19,276 bases of DNA from Methylobacterium sp. Lineage in GTDB: Bacteria > Pseudomonadota > Alphaproteobacteria > Rhizobiales > Beijerinckiaceae. The stretch is taken from contig JAJKJG010000133.1 of NCBI GenBank assembly GCA_021154065.1, forward strand, positions 1 to 19,276, read 5' to 3'. Under the pieces are notes generated by a model, which was not told where the DNA came from, did not search any database, and saw only the letters and a program-made list of their open reading frames with translations. How positions within the stretch are numbered: the first letter of the stretch is position 1; every line of letters starts with the position of its first letter. Position numbers and translations under genes: made by a program. Shown piece after piece: positions 7,002-14,986 of the stretch.

Positions 7002-9449
7002 ATGACCGCCCTCCCCGCCTCCGCCGAGATCGTCATCATCGGCGGCGGCGTGGTCGGCTGCTCCGTTGCCTATCACCTGACGCAGATGGGCAAGCGCGAC
7101 GTCGTGCTCGTCGAGCAGGGGCGGCTCTCCTGCGGCACGACCTGGCATGCCGCAGGCCTCGTCGGCCAGCTGCGCGCGCACCAGAACATGACGCGGCTCG
7201 TGCAGCACTCGATCGAGCTCTATGCGCGTCTCGAGGCCGAGACCGGGCTCGCGACCGGCTGGAAGCAGTGCGGCTCGATCATCGTCGCGCGCACCCCCGA
7301 GCGCATGACGCTGCTGCGCCGGGTCGCCGCCTCGGCGACCGCGCAGGGCGTGCCGTGCGACGTCATCTCGGTCGAGGCGGCGGCCGAGCGCTATCCTATC
7401 ATGGCGACCCACGACCTCCTCGGCGCGCTCTGGCTGCCGAGCGACGGCAAGGCGAACCCCGCTGACGTGACGCAGGCGCTGGCGAAAGGCGCCCGCATGC
7501 GCGGCGCGAAGATCTTCGAGAAGACCAAGGTCACGGGCATCCGCGTGAAGGACGGCCGCGTGACCGGCGTCGAGACGGCCGAGGGCGCGATCGAGGCCGG
7601 CGTCGTCGTGAACTGCGCCGGCCAGTGGGCGAAGGCCGTCGGCCGGATGTGCGGCGTCACCGTGCCGCTGCATTCGGCCGAGCACATGTACATCGTGACG
7701 GACCAGATCCCGGGCGTGCACCCGGACCTGCCGGTGATGCGCGACCCGGACGGCTACATCTACGTCAAGGAGGAGGTCGGCGGCCTTCTCGTCGGCGGCT
7801 TCGAGCCGGTGGCGAAGCCCTGGGCGACCGACGGCATCCCGGAGCAGTTCGAGTTCCAGCTCCTGCCCGACGACTGGGACCAGTTCCAGATCCTGATGGA
7901 GAACGCGCTCACCCGCCTGCCCGCCCTGCACACGGCCGAGATCAAGAGCTTCGTCAACGGCCCCGAGAGCTTCACGCCGGACAACAACTTCATCATCGGC
8001 GAGGCGCCGGAGCTGAAGAGCTTCTACGTCGCGGCGGGCTTCAACTCGATCGGCATCGCGAGCGGCGGCGGCGCCGGCCGGGCGCTCGCCGAATGGATCG
8101 TCGGCGGCGAGCCCTCGATCGACCTGTGGCCGGTCGACATCCGGCGCTTCGCGCGGCTCAACGGCAACGACACCTGGCTGCGCTCGCGCGTCGGCGAGGT
8201 GCTCGGCCTGCACTACATGATGCCGTGGCCGAACCGCGAGCTCGATTCGGCGCGCCCGTTCCGGCGCTCGCCGCTCTACGACCGGCTCGCCGCGAAAGGC
8301 GCCGTGTTCGGGTCGAAGATGGGCTGGGAGCGGCCGAACTACTTCGCCCGCAACGAGGGCGAGCGCACGATCGGCTATTCCTTCGGGCGCCAGAACTGGT
8401 TCGACACCGTCGCGGCCGAGCAGCGCGCCGCACGCCAGGGCGTCGCGGCCTTCGACATGACCTCGTTCGCGAAGCTCCTGGTGCAGGGCCGCGACGCCGA
8501 GAGCGTGCTGCAGCGCCTTGCCGCGAACGACGTCGCGGTGGCGGTCGGCGAGAGCGTCTACACCGGGCTCCTCAACGCGCGCGGCACCTACGAGAGCGAC
8601 GTCACGATCGCGCGGCTGGCGGCGGACCGCTTCCTGATCGTCACCGGCACGGCGCAGGCGGCCCGCGACGCCGACTGGATCGGGCGCCACATCCCCGAGG
8701 ACGCGCGCGCGACGCTCACCGACGTGACCTCGGCCTATGCGGTGATCGCGGTGATGGGGCCGCGGTCGCGCGAGCTCCTGTCCCGGGTGAGCCGCGCCGG
8801 CTTCGACAACGCCGCGTTTCCGTTCGCGGCAATCCGCGAGATCAACATCGGCTATGCGACGCTCGTCGCCTCGCGCCGCACCTATGTCGGCGAGCTCGGC
8901 TGGGAGCTCTACGTGCCGACCGAATTTGCCGCGACGGTGTACGACACGCTGACGGAGGCCGGCGCCGATCTTGGGCTTGCCGACGCCGGCTACTACGCGA
9001 TCGAGGGCCTGCGCCTCGAGAAGGGCTACCGCGCCTGGGGCCGCGAGCTGACGCCGGACTACACGCCCTGGCAGGCCGGGCTCGGCTTCGCGGTGCGCCT
9101 CGACAAGGGCGACTTCCTCGGTCGCGACGCGCTCGTCGCCGCGAAGGCGAAGCCGCCGACGAAGCGCTGCGTCTCGCTCGTCGCCGGCGAGCCGGACGCG
9201 CCGCTGGCGCATGGCGGCGAGCTCGTCCTGCGCGACGGCCGCCCCGTCGGCGAGGTCACCTCGGCGGGCTTCGGCGACGCCGTCGGCCGGGTGGTGGCGC
9301 TCGCCTATGTCTCGTCGCCGGACGCCGCGATCGACACCGGCTGGCTCGACGGCGGCCGCTTCGAGCTCGACATCGCCGGCGTGCGCGCAGCCGTGCGGGC
9401 AAGCCTCAAGGCGCCGTACGATCCATCATCGGCCCGCACGCGCATGTAA
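7002..9449 (+). CDS. FAD-dependent oxidoreductase/GcvT fusion, dimethylglycine/sarcosine dehydrogenase type (paralog A)
   Basis: An 815-residue protein. An N-terminal DAO-type FAD domain (about 8-375) starts with IVIIGGGVVG, residues 10-19. The motif TTWHAAGL places H49 where mammalian dimethylglycine and sarcosine dehydrogenases attach FAD covalently. A central FAO_M-like linker follows (about 378-433), then a GcvT aminomethyltransferase domain (about 435-700) and a GcvT C-terminal barrel (about 710-805). The family oxidatively removes an N-methyl group and passes it to tetrahydrofolate as 5,10-methylene-THF. Substrate (dimethylglycine, sarcosine or another N-methyl amine) cannot be read from the sequence. 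The start at 7002 has GGAG at 6992-6995. A longer frame from 6942 runs through the terminator region. A paralog lies in opposite orientation at 11007-13421. Confidence 0.92.
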   Translation: MTALPASAEIVIIGGGVVGCSVAYHLTQMGKRDVVLVEQGRLSCGTTWHAAGLVGQLRAHQNMTRLVQHSIELYARLEAETGLATGWKQCGSIIVARTPERMTLLRRVAASATAQGVPCDVISVEAAAERYPIMATHDLLGALWLPSDGKANPADVTQALAKGARMRGAKIFEKTKVTGIRVKDGRVTGVETAEGAIEAGVVVNCAGQWAKAVGRMCGVTVPLHSAEHMYIVTDQIPGVHPDLPVMRDPDGYIYVKEEVGGLLVGGFEPVAKPWATDGIPEQFEFQLLPDDWDQFQILMENALTRLPALHTAEIKSFVNGPESFTPDNNFIIGEAPELKSFYVAAGFNSIGIASGGGAGRALAEWIVGGEPSIDLWPVDIRRFARLNGNDTWLRSRVGEVLGLHYMMPWPNRELDSARPFRRSPLYDRLAAKGAVFGSKMGWERPNYFARNEGERTIGYSFGRQNWFDTVAAEQRAARQGVAAFDMTSFAKLLVQGRDAESVLQRLAANDVAVAVGESVYTGLLNARGTYESDVTIARLAADRFLIVTGTAQAARDADWIGRHIPEDARATLTDVTSAYAVIAVMGPRSRELLSRVSRAGFDNAAFPFAAIREINIGYATLVASRRTYVGELGWELYVPTEFAATVYDTLTEAGADLGLADAGYYAIEGLRLEKGYRAWGRELTPDYTPWQAGLGFAVRLDKGDFLGRDALVAAKAKPPTKRCVSLVAGEPDAPLAHGGELVLRDGRPVGEVTSAGFGDAVGRVVALAYVSSPDAAIDTGWLDGGRFELDIAGVRAAVRASLKAPYDPSSARTRM

Positions 9450-9477
9450 CTGGGATGGGCTGGCGGCTCACAACTCT

Positions 9478-9596
9478 CCTCATGCTGAGGTGCCGCCGCG
9501 AAGCGGCGGCCTCGAAGCACGCAGCGGCGGTCGGGCGCTGCATCGGCAGGGTTGCGTTCTTCGAGGCTCGCCTCCGGCTCGCACCTCAGGATGAGG
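9478..9596. repeat. palindromic intergenic repeat, copy 1 (two inverted arms)
   Basis: Left arm 9478-9524 and right arm 9553-9596 are inverted copies sharing CCTCAT(G/C)CTGAGGTGC at the outside and CCTCGAAG(C/A)ACGC inside. The left arm also contains a 7-bp hairpin, CCGCCGC/GCGGCGG, at 9493-9509 with a GAA loop. The same arms recur at 13461-13507 and 13667-13707. It begins 29 bp after the stop of paralog A and could also end that transcript. Palindromic repeats of this general kind are common between genes in Hyphomicrobiales; I do not know a name for this one. Confidence 0.8.
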
Positions 9597-9641
9597 GCAG
9601 CGAGGATGGCACATCGACAAAACCTCAGACAAAACGGGTCG

Positions 9642-10631
9642 CTATTCGATCACGTTGTCCGCGCGGGCAAGAAGCGTCGGCGGAACCGTGAGACCGAGGG
9701 CCTTGGCGCTCTTGAGGTTGATCAGAAGCTCGAAGGCCGTGGGTTGCTCGACCGGAAGATCGGCGGGGCTTGCGCCTTTGAGGATCTTGTCGATGAACAC
9801 GCCGGCGCGGCGATACAAGCTCGGCACCTTCGGTCCATAGGTCGCAAGCAGGCCGGCTTCCCACTGCTCGCTCGCAAACCCGAGGCTCGGCAGTCGCTTT
9901 TCCAAGGCCAGCTCGGCCAGGCGTTGCCGTTGCACGTAGAACAGACCGTCGTGCGTTACGATCATTGCCTGCACGTTCTCGGCGCTCATCTTTGAAATCG
10001 CGCCTTCCAGGTCATTGGCGCCTCGCACTCCAACCGGCACGACGGCGATGCCAAGCTGGGGACCGGCGGCCTCCGCTTCGGCAATATAGGCGCGCGAACC
10101 GATCTCATCCGAGGTGTTCACAAGCAATGCCACGCGCGACAGGTCGCTGATCGTCTCTTTCGCGAGCTCGAGGCGTTTCCTCGTCAGCTCGACGGCCATG
10201 TTCGACAGCCCGGTCAAGTTGCCGCCGGGCCGCCCGAGGCTCGCGACCAGCTTTCGTCCGACTGGATCGGGGACATTGACGGCGACGATCGGGATTGTCG
10301 TTGTCGCGCGATGGCAGGCGATGGCAGCGATCCCGGCGGCCGAAACCAACACGTCGAGCTTTTGCTGGGCCAGTTCGGCGGCAAGAACGAAGAACCGTTC
10401 ATACTGCTCCGCCGGGAAGCGCATATCTAGAGCGATGTTCTGACCTTCGACATAGCCGACGTCGAGCAACCCCTTGCGCAGCGCTGCCAGATAGATCGCT
10501 TCCTCTTCGACGTTTGCTCCGTGCCACAAAACACCAATTCTGTGGATTTTCTTCGGCTGCTGCGCCATCGAGGACGTCGACGACAGGAACGCAGCGCTAC
10601 CCAGCGCACCGATGAATTCTCGCCGCTTCAT
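9642..10631 (-). CDS. orphan ABC transporter substrate-binding protein (ABC_sub_bind family), Tat-exported
   Basis: A 329-residue protein of the ABC_sub_bind family (the group often annotated beside TrpX-like proteins). Supporting landmarks are IGVLWHGA after the leader, GRPGGNLTGLSN (133-144) and the very typical end DLPVEQPTAFELLINLKSAK (291-310) with ALGLTVPPTLLARAD. The N terminus KRREFIGALGSAAFLSS has a twin-arginine motif and cleavage is likely near SMAQQ (about residue 24), so it should be periplasmic. The start ATG at 10631 follows a GGGGGAG site. A longer frame to 10940 has no support. No permease or ATPase gene adjoins it, so it is an orphan here. The ligand is unknown; members of this family are numerous in Bradyrhizobium-like genomes. 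Confidence 0.9.
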   Translation of the reverse strand: MKRREFIGALGSAAFLSSTSSMAQQPKKIHRIGVLWHGANVEEEAIYLAALRKGLLDVGYVEGQNIALDMRFPAEQYERFFVLAAELAQQKLDVLVSAAGIAAIACHRATTTIPIVAVNVPDPVGRKLVASLGRPGGNLTGLSNMAVELTRKRLELAKETISDLSRVALLVNTSDEIGSRAYIAEAEAAGPQLGIAVVPVGVRGANDLEGAISKMSAENVQAMIVTHDGLFYVQRQRLAELALEKRLPSLGFASEQWEAGLLATYGPKVPSLYRRAGVFIDKILKGASPADLPVEQPTAFELLINLKSAKALGLTVPPTLLARADNVIE

Positions 10632-11006
10632 TGATGGCTCCCCCGGTCCGCCCCGTGAGATGTCGCGCCGCGCCGCCCGTTCCCGCACGCAGCTTACAAT
10701 GCTCGAAATCTCAGGCAGCGCAGAGACTCTGCTCCATGCAAGGAGCGTGTCAACTACGAACCTCTGCCGAGCCATGGGCCTTGAGCTGCTCCCTTCGCCA
10801 GCATCGCGCGTCCCTTCATTCCCGGGGCCCCCAGACTTGCTTGATCGGTGACGGATGATCGGCCGTTCCGTCATGATGAAAGTGCGGCGGGGTCCCGACA
10901 CCAAAACCGCGGCTTCAGAAGGGGGCGGCGGTTTCGTCATGATGACGATGCAGCGGGCTCCGTCAGGATGGGGAGCCGGAGCCGTGGCGCAATCAAGCTA
11001 TTGGAT
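10632..11006. other. 375-bp intergenic region with control-like inverted repeats, no gene
   Basis: I see no convincing coding sequence between the orphan binding protein and the end of paralog B. The open frames here are in all-purpose GC-rich sequence and lack ribosome sites. The region holds a TTGACA box with a 13-bp palindrome nearby (10720-10753, minus orientation) and, further left of paralog B's stop, a CGTCAT-G-ATGACG palindrome (10935-10947) with an imperfect copy at 10869-10879. Confidence 0.6.
10720..10753 (-). promoter_or_regulatory. candidate promoter with overlapping operator for the orphan binding protein
   Basis: On the minus strand a consensus TTGACA occupies 10753-10748. After 16 bp, CAGAGT (10731-10726) matches TATAAT at only three positions. 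The -10 area lies inside a perfect palindrome, GCAGAG-A-CTCTGC (10720-10732), which could be a repressor site. It is about 90 bp upstream of the start codon at 10631. Confidence 0.35.
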
Positions 11007-13421
11007 TCACACGAGAATCTTGCGCCGCTCCGGATCGTATGGCGCCTTCGCGGATCGCCGCGCCGGCACGCGGCGGCCGAAGGTCTCGATCTCGTAGGTC
11101 TCGTGCCCGGCGTGCTCGGCCGGGACGTAGCCGTAGACGATGCTTTTCGCGATCGTGTGGCCGTAGCCGCCGCTCGTCGTGACGCCGAGGAGCGTCGGCC
11201 CAAGCCAGATCGCCTCGCCGCCATAGACGGCGGCGGGCTCCTCGAGCAGGAAGCAGCAGAGCCTGCGCCGCGGACCCTCGCTCTTCGCCCTCGCGAGCGC
11301 CTCGCGGCCGATGAAATCGTCCTTCTTCAGCGCGACGGCAAAGCCGAGGCCGGCCTCGTAGGGCGTGTAGTCCGGCGTGATGTCGGCGCCCCAGTACAGG
11401 TAGCCTTTCTCGAGCCGCAGGGAGTCGACCGCCCGGTAGCCGGCATCGGCGATGCCGAAGGCCCGGCCCGCTTCCCATAACAGCTCGTAGACGTGCTGGG
11501 CGTACTCCACCGGCAGGTGCAGCTCGTAGCCGAGCTCGCCCACATAGGTGACGCGCAACGCGTCGACCGGGGCGTAGCCGATCCGGATCGGGCGCGCCGC
11601 CATGTAGGGCAGCGCCACGTCGCTTACGTCGCCGTCCGCGACCTCACCCAGCACGGCGCGCGATCGCAGGCCGCAGAGGTTGATCACCGCCTTGGCGGAG
11701 GTGACGTCGCGCATCGACACGCTGCCGTCGCGGGGCAGGTGCTTTGCGATCCAGCCGCCGTCGCGCACGCCGAAGCCGCTGCCCGTGACGACGTAGAAGC
11801 GGTCCTCGTCGAGACGCGCGATGGTGAGATCGGCCTCGATGCCGCCGCGGGCGTTGCAGAGCTGCGTGTAGGTGAGCGCGCCCGGGGGCTTGCCGAGGTC
11901 GTTTGCGGCGATGCGCTGCAGCGCCGCGAGTGCGCCACGGCCCACGATCTCGAACTTCGAGAACGAGCTCATGTCGATGAGCGCGGCGCGCTCGCGCACC
12001 GCCTTATGCTCTTCGGCGACGGCCGCAAACCAGTTCGGCCGGCCCTCGAAGGAGGGCCGGTCGGCGGCCTCCATGCCCTCCGGGGCGAACCAGTTCGGCC
12101 GCTCCCAGCCGTTGCGCGAGCCGAACACCGCGTGCTTTCCCGCAAGGATCTGGTGCAGCGGCGAGCGCCGGCCGCCGCGCGCCGAGCGCGCCTCCTCGAG
12201 CGGCCAGTGCATCGCATAGTAGCGGCCGTAAGCCTCCACCGAGCGCTCGGCGAGGTAGCGGCGCGAGGCGTGGTGCGGCCCGAAGCGGCGCACGTCGAAC
12301 GCCCAGAGGTCGTGCTCCGGCTCGCCGCGCAGGATCCACTGCGCCATGGCGTTGCCGGCGCCGCCGCTCGCCGCGATCCCGGAGGTGAAGCCGCAGGCGA
12401 CGTAGAAATTGTCGAGCTGGGGCACGAGCCCCATGATCGGCTCGCCGTCCGGCGAGATCGGGATCGCGCCGTTGATGATGGTGCGGATGCCCATCTCGTT
12501 CAGCACCGGGATGCGCTCGGCGGCGGGCAGCATGAACGCCTCGAGCCGCTCCATGCTGGGCTGGAACAGCTCGCGGTCGAAGCCCGCCGGCATGCCGGTC
12601 TCGCCGAAGGTCGGCGTGTTGTCCTCCCAGCCGCCGATCGCGAAGGCGCCGGGCTCGGGCTTGAGATAGAAGATCTTGTCGGGGTCCCGCAGCGTCGGGA
12701 GGCCAGCCGGTATGTCGGCGCGCTTCTCGGTCACGAGGTACTGGTGCTCGACGGCGCCGGCCGGCAGCTCGATCCCGGCGAGCCTGCCGACGTCGCGGGC
12801 CCAGATGCCGGCGGCGTTGACGACGATCTCGGCCTCGATGTCGCCCTCTTCGGTGCGGACGCGCGTCGCGCGCCGGCCCTTGACCTCGATCGCCGTGACC
12901 CGCACCCGCTCGACGATGCGCACGCCGCCGGCGCGCGCGCCCTTGGCGTAGGCCTGCGTCAGGCTCGACGGATCGACATGGCCGTCGGTGGCGATGAACA
13001 GCGCGCCTTCGATGCCGTCGAGCGTGATCAGCGGGAACAGTGTCCGGGCCTCGGCCGGGGATAGCGTCTCGAGCGCGAAGCCGAAGCTGCGGGCGGTCGT
13101 CGCCATCCGCTTCAGCTCGCTCCAGCGCTCCTTCGAGGAGGCAAGCCGCAGGCTGCCGACGGGTTTCCACTCGACGGCCTGCCCGGTGTCGGCCTCGATC
13201 TTGGCATAGAGCGAAGCGCTGTACTGCATCAGCCGGGTGAGGTTGCGCTTCGAGCGCAGCTGCCCGACGAGCCCGGCGGCGTGCCAGGTCGAGCCGTGGG
13301 TCAGCCCGCTCTTCTCGAGAAGGACGACGTCGCGCTCGCCGAGCTTCGCGAGGTGGTAGGCGATCGAGCAGCCGATCGCCCCGCCGCCGATGATGACGAT
13401 ACGCGCATGGGAGGGAAGCAC
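11007..13421 (-). CDS. FAD-dependent oxidoreductase/GcvT fusion, dimethylglycine/sarcosine dehydrogenase type (paralog B)
   Basis: An 804-residue paralog of the protein at 7002-9449 with the same four-part layout: FAD domain from IVIIGGGAIG (8-17), candidate flavin-linking H47 in GSTWHAAGL, linker, GcvT domain and GcvT C-terminal barrel ending in SAKAPYDPERRKILV. Shared blocks with paralog A include HAAGLVGQLR, NGWERPNWF, YVGELGYEL and LRLEKGY. Differences near the flavin (CGFTSGIAASGGAG here, AGFNSIGIASGGGAG in A; GGWEDN here, GGFEPV in A) suggest a different substrate. It lies downstream of the Rieske gene on the same strand, separated by a 314-bp repeat-filled gap. The role is inferred as N-demethylation with transfer of the C1 unit to folate. 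Confidence 0.92.
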   Translation of the reverse strand: MLPSHARIVIIGGGAIGCSIAYHLAKLGERDVVLLEKSGLTHGSTWHAAGLVGQLRSKRNLTRLMQYSASLYAKIEADTGQAVEWKPVGSLRLASSKERWSELKRMATTARSFGFALETLSPAEARTLFPLITLDGIEGALFIATDGHVDPSSLTQAYAKGARAGGVRIVERVRVTAIEVKGRRATRVRTEEGDIEAEIVVNAAGIWARDVGRLAGIELPAGAVEHQYLVTEKRADIPAGLPTLRDPDKIFYLKPEPGAFAIGGWEDNTPTFGETGMPAGFDRELFQPSMERLEAFMLPAAERIPVLNEMGIRTIINGAIPISPDGEPIMGLVPQLDNFYVACGFTSGIAASGGAGNAMAQWILRGEPEHDLWAFDVRRFGPHHASRRYLAERSVEAYGRYYAMHWPLEEARSARGGRRSPLHQILAGKHAVFGSRNGWERPNWFAPEGMEAADRPSFEGRPNWFAAVAEEHKAVRERAALIDMSSFSKFEIVGRGALAALQRIAANDLGKPPGALTYTQLCNARGGIEADLTIARLDEDRFYVVTGSGFGVRDGGWIAKHLPRDGSVSMRDVTSAKAVINLCGLRSRAVLGEVADGDVSDVALPYMAARPIRIGYAPVDALRVTYVGELGYELHLPVEYAQHVYELLWEAGRAFGIADAGYRAVDSLRLEKGYLYWGADITPDYTPYEAGLGFAVALKKDDFIGREALARAKSEGPRRRLCCFLLEEPAAVYGGEAIWLGPTLLGVTTSGGYGHTIAKSIVYGYVPAEHAGHETYEIETFGRRVPARRSAKAPYDPERRKILV

Positions 13422-13460
13422 GCGAGTCTCCGATCAGGTGTTGGGGCCATCACCCACGCC

Positions 13461-13707
13461 CCTCATCCTGAGCCGCGAGCCGAAGGCGAGCCTCGAAGGA
13501 CGCAACCCGCCGACGCAGCGATCCTCACCCGCGAAGCGGGGGAGGGGGACCGCCGAAGGCGGTGGAGGGGGAAAGCCCACGCACCGCGCGTGGGATCGCC
13601 CCCTCCACCATGCTTCGCATGGTTCCCCTCCCCCGTCGCTGCGCGACGGAGGAGGAAGGCGCTCGTGCGTGCTTCGAGGCTCGCTACGCTCGCACCTCAG
13701 CATGAGG
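13461..13707. repeat. palindromic intergenic repeat, copy 2 (outer arms)
   Basis: Left arm 13461-13507 begins CCTCATCCTGAGCCGCGAGCC and ends CCTCGAAGGACGCA. Right arm 13667-13707, read on the minus strand, begins CCTCATGCTGAGGTGCGAGC and ends CCTCGAAGCACGC. Both match the arms of the copy at 9478-9596. Here about 159 bp of other repeats separate the arms, against 28 bp in copy 1. Confidence 0.8.
13523..13656. repeat. nested block of five hairpins
   Basis: Five short perfect stems follow one another: CCCGC/GCGGG (13528-13540), ACCGCC/GGCGGT (13549-13563), CCCACGC/GCGTGGG (13576-13594), ACCATGC/GCATGGT (13607-13623) and CCGTCGC/GCGACGG (13633-13649). G-rich spacers GGGGGAGGGGGA and TGGAGGGGG in the left half reappear inverted in the right half. 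The block is therefore itself an inverted dimer, with the middle stem at its centre. Confidence 0.8.
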
Positions 13708-13735
13708 AGATTTGTCGCTTAGCCCTCGCAGTCGG

Positions 13736-14986
13736 TCAGCGCTGCATCTCGCCGAGATACCAGTCGAGGAACTGGGCGACGTTGCGCTCGCGGTATTTCG
13801 AGAACGGGCCGGGCACGTAGTGGCGCGACGAGACGCCGAGCTGCTGGTTCTCGCAGATCGCCCAATCCTGCTGGTTGGTGCGGTCCCAGACCGGCAGCAG
13901 CTTGTCGAGCGTGTAGTCGCGCCCCTCGACCGCATCGCCGTCGACGAGCCAGATGCCGCGGATGTGGGTGAGGTCGGCCGAAAGCGGCGTGATCCGCGCC
14001 GCGGCGGCGTGATCGCAGTTCGTGTGCTGCCAGAAGTTCGGGAACAGGGTGGTGCGCAGCGTGCCGGTGTCGATCTCCGGCACGTCGCCCATGAGCGGCG
14101 CGACCGGCTGGCCGTCGAGGCTCTGGGTGACGTAGCCCTCCATCAGCGGCGTGCGGTGGCAGCGGAAGTAGGCGCCGGTCATGTCCGAGGAGGCATTGCC
14201 CTCGCTCAGGCCGAGGCGGCGAAAGCGCGCATTGGCCTCGTCCGTGATGGCGTCGAGCCGCTGCTGCAGCGCCGGCTCGAACAGGGCCCGGTCGCGCAGC
14301 ACGTCGTAGGTCGCGGCATTGTAGTCGTCGTGATGCGACGGGCAGTGGTAGCACTCGCGGTTGTTCTCGAAGACGATCTTCCAGTTCGCCTTCACGACGT
14401 AGTCGGCGACATGCGCGACCTTGCAGGTCTCGAGCGCGTGCGGCGCCATCTGCGGGGCGATGGCCTCGATCGCGTCCGAGAAGTCCGTCGGGTCGTCGGC
14501 GAAATTGACGAAGATCAGGCCGGCGAGGTTGTGGAGGTGCACCGGCAGGAGGCCGAGCGTCTCGCGGTCGGCATCGAACTCGCGCTGCGTCGCGGTGATC
14601 AGGCGGCCGTCGAGGTCGTAGGTCCAGCGGTGGTAGGGGCAGACGAGCTTCCTCGCATGCCCGTGCTCGGCGTCGCAGATGCGGGTGCCGCGATGGCGGC
14701 AGAAATTGTGGAAGCCGCGGATCTCGCCGTCCTTGCCGCGCACGACGATGATGCTCTCCGAGCCCACCCGCCAGGTGAAGTAGTCGCCGGCGCGCGGGAT
14801 CGCGCAGGCATGGCCGGCGAACAGCCAGCGGCGATAGAAGATCTGGCGCAGATCCGCCTCGAACACCTCCGGAGCCGTGTAGAAGGCGCGCTCCAGCGGA
14901 CCGCCCGGCCGATGCCGCTGCACCAGCCCGTCGATGTCCGCCGACCCGCCGGCCTTCGGGATCGCCCTCGTCGCCACGTAGTTCAC
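13736..14986 (-). CDS. Rieske non-heme iron oxygenase, glycine betaine/stachydrine N-demethylase-like
   Basis: A 416-residue oxygenase subunit. The Rieske [2Fe-2S] motif is C96-R-H98, 17 residues, C116-PY-H119. The mononuclear iron site is ENNRECYHCPSHH, with H214 and H219 as likely ligands and D374 (NQQDW) as the third. The ENNRECYHC form is the one I associate with Rieske N-demethylases such as GbcA and Stc2, which release formaldehyde from glycine betaine or stachydrine. Other ring-hydroxylating relatives cannot be excluded. The GTG start at 14986 is chosen because AGGAGG lies 6 nt upstream; a longer frame to 15073 has no such site. The reductase partner (GbcB-like, ferredoxin/flavin) is absent from the window. 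The gene shares its upstream region with the divergent binding protein at 15265. Confidence 0.88.
   Translation of the reverse strand: MNYVATRAIPKAGGSADIDGLVQRHRPGGPLERAFYTAPEVFEADLRQIFYRRWLFAGHACAIPRAGDYFTWRVGSESIIVVRGKDGEIRGFHNFCRHRGTRICDAEHGHARKLVCPYHRWTYDLDGRLITATQREFDADRETLGLLPVHLHNLAGLIFVNFADDPTDFSDAIEAIAPQMAPHALETCKVAHVADYVVKANWKIVFENNRECYHCPSHHDDYNAATYDVLRDRALFEPALQQRLDAITDEANARFRRLGLSEGNASSDMTGAYFRCHRTPLMEGYVTQSLDGQPVAPLMGDVPEIDTGTLRTTLFPNFWQHTNCDHAAAARITPLSADLTHIRGIWLVDGDAVEGRDYTLDKLLPVWDRTNQQDWAICENQQLGVSSRHYVPGPFSKYRERNVAQFLDWYLGEMQR

Larger units (their letters stand above)
13422..13735. other. 314-bp repeat-filled gap between paralog B and the Rieske gene
   Basis: No gene is supported here. 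Almost the whole gap is made of inverted-repeat DNA: two outer arms (13461-13507 and 13667-13707) matching the repeat at 9478-9596, and a nested block of five hairpins (13523-13656). Frames that cross it read only through the palindromes. Confidence 0.75.

Noticed and set aside
6846..9212. 788-residue open frame on the minus strand opposite paralog A
   Set aside because: It mirrors third-position GC bias of the real gene, has no recognisable domain, and the plus strand shows full FAD and GcvT motifs.
9478..9596. Insertion-sequence remnant
   Set aside because: No transposase fragment or target duplication is visible; the element is short and palindromic like intergenic repeats.
13523..13656. 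CRISPR array
   Set aside because: The repeated units are inverted hairpins of varying stem sequence, not identical direct repeats with unique spacers, and no cas gene is present.
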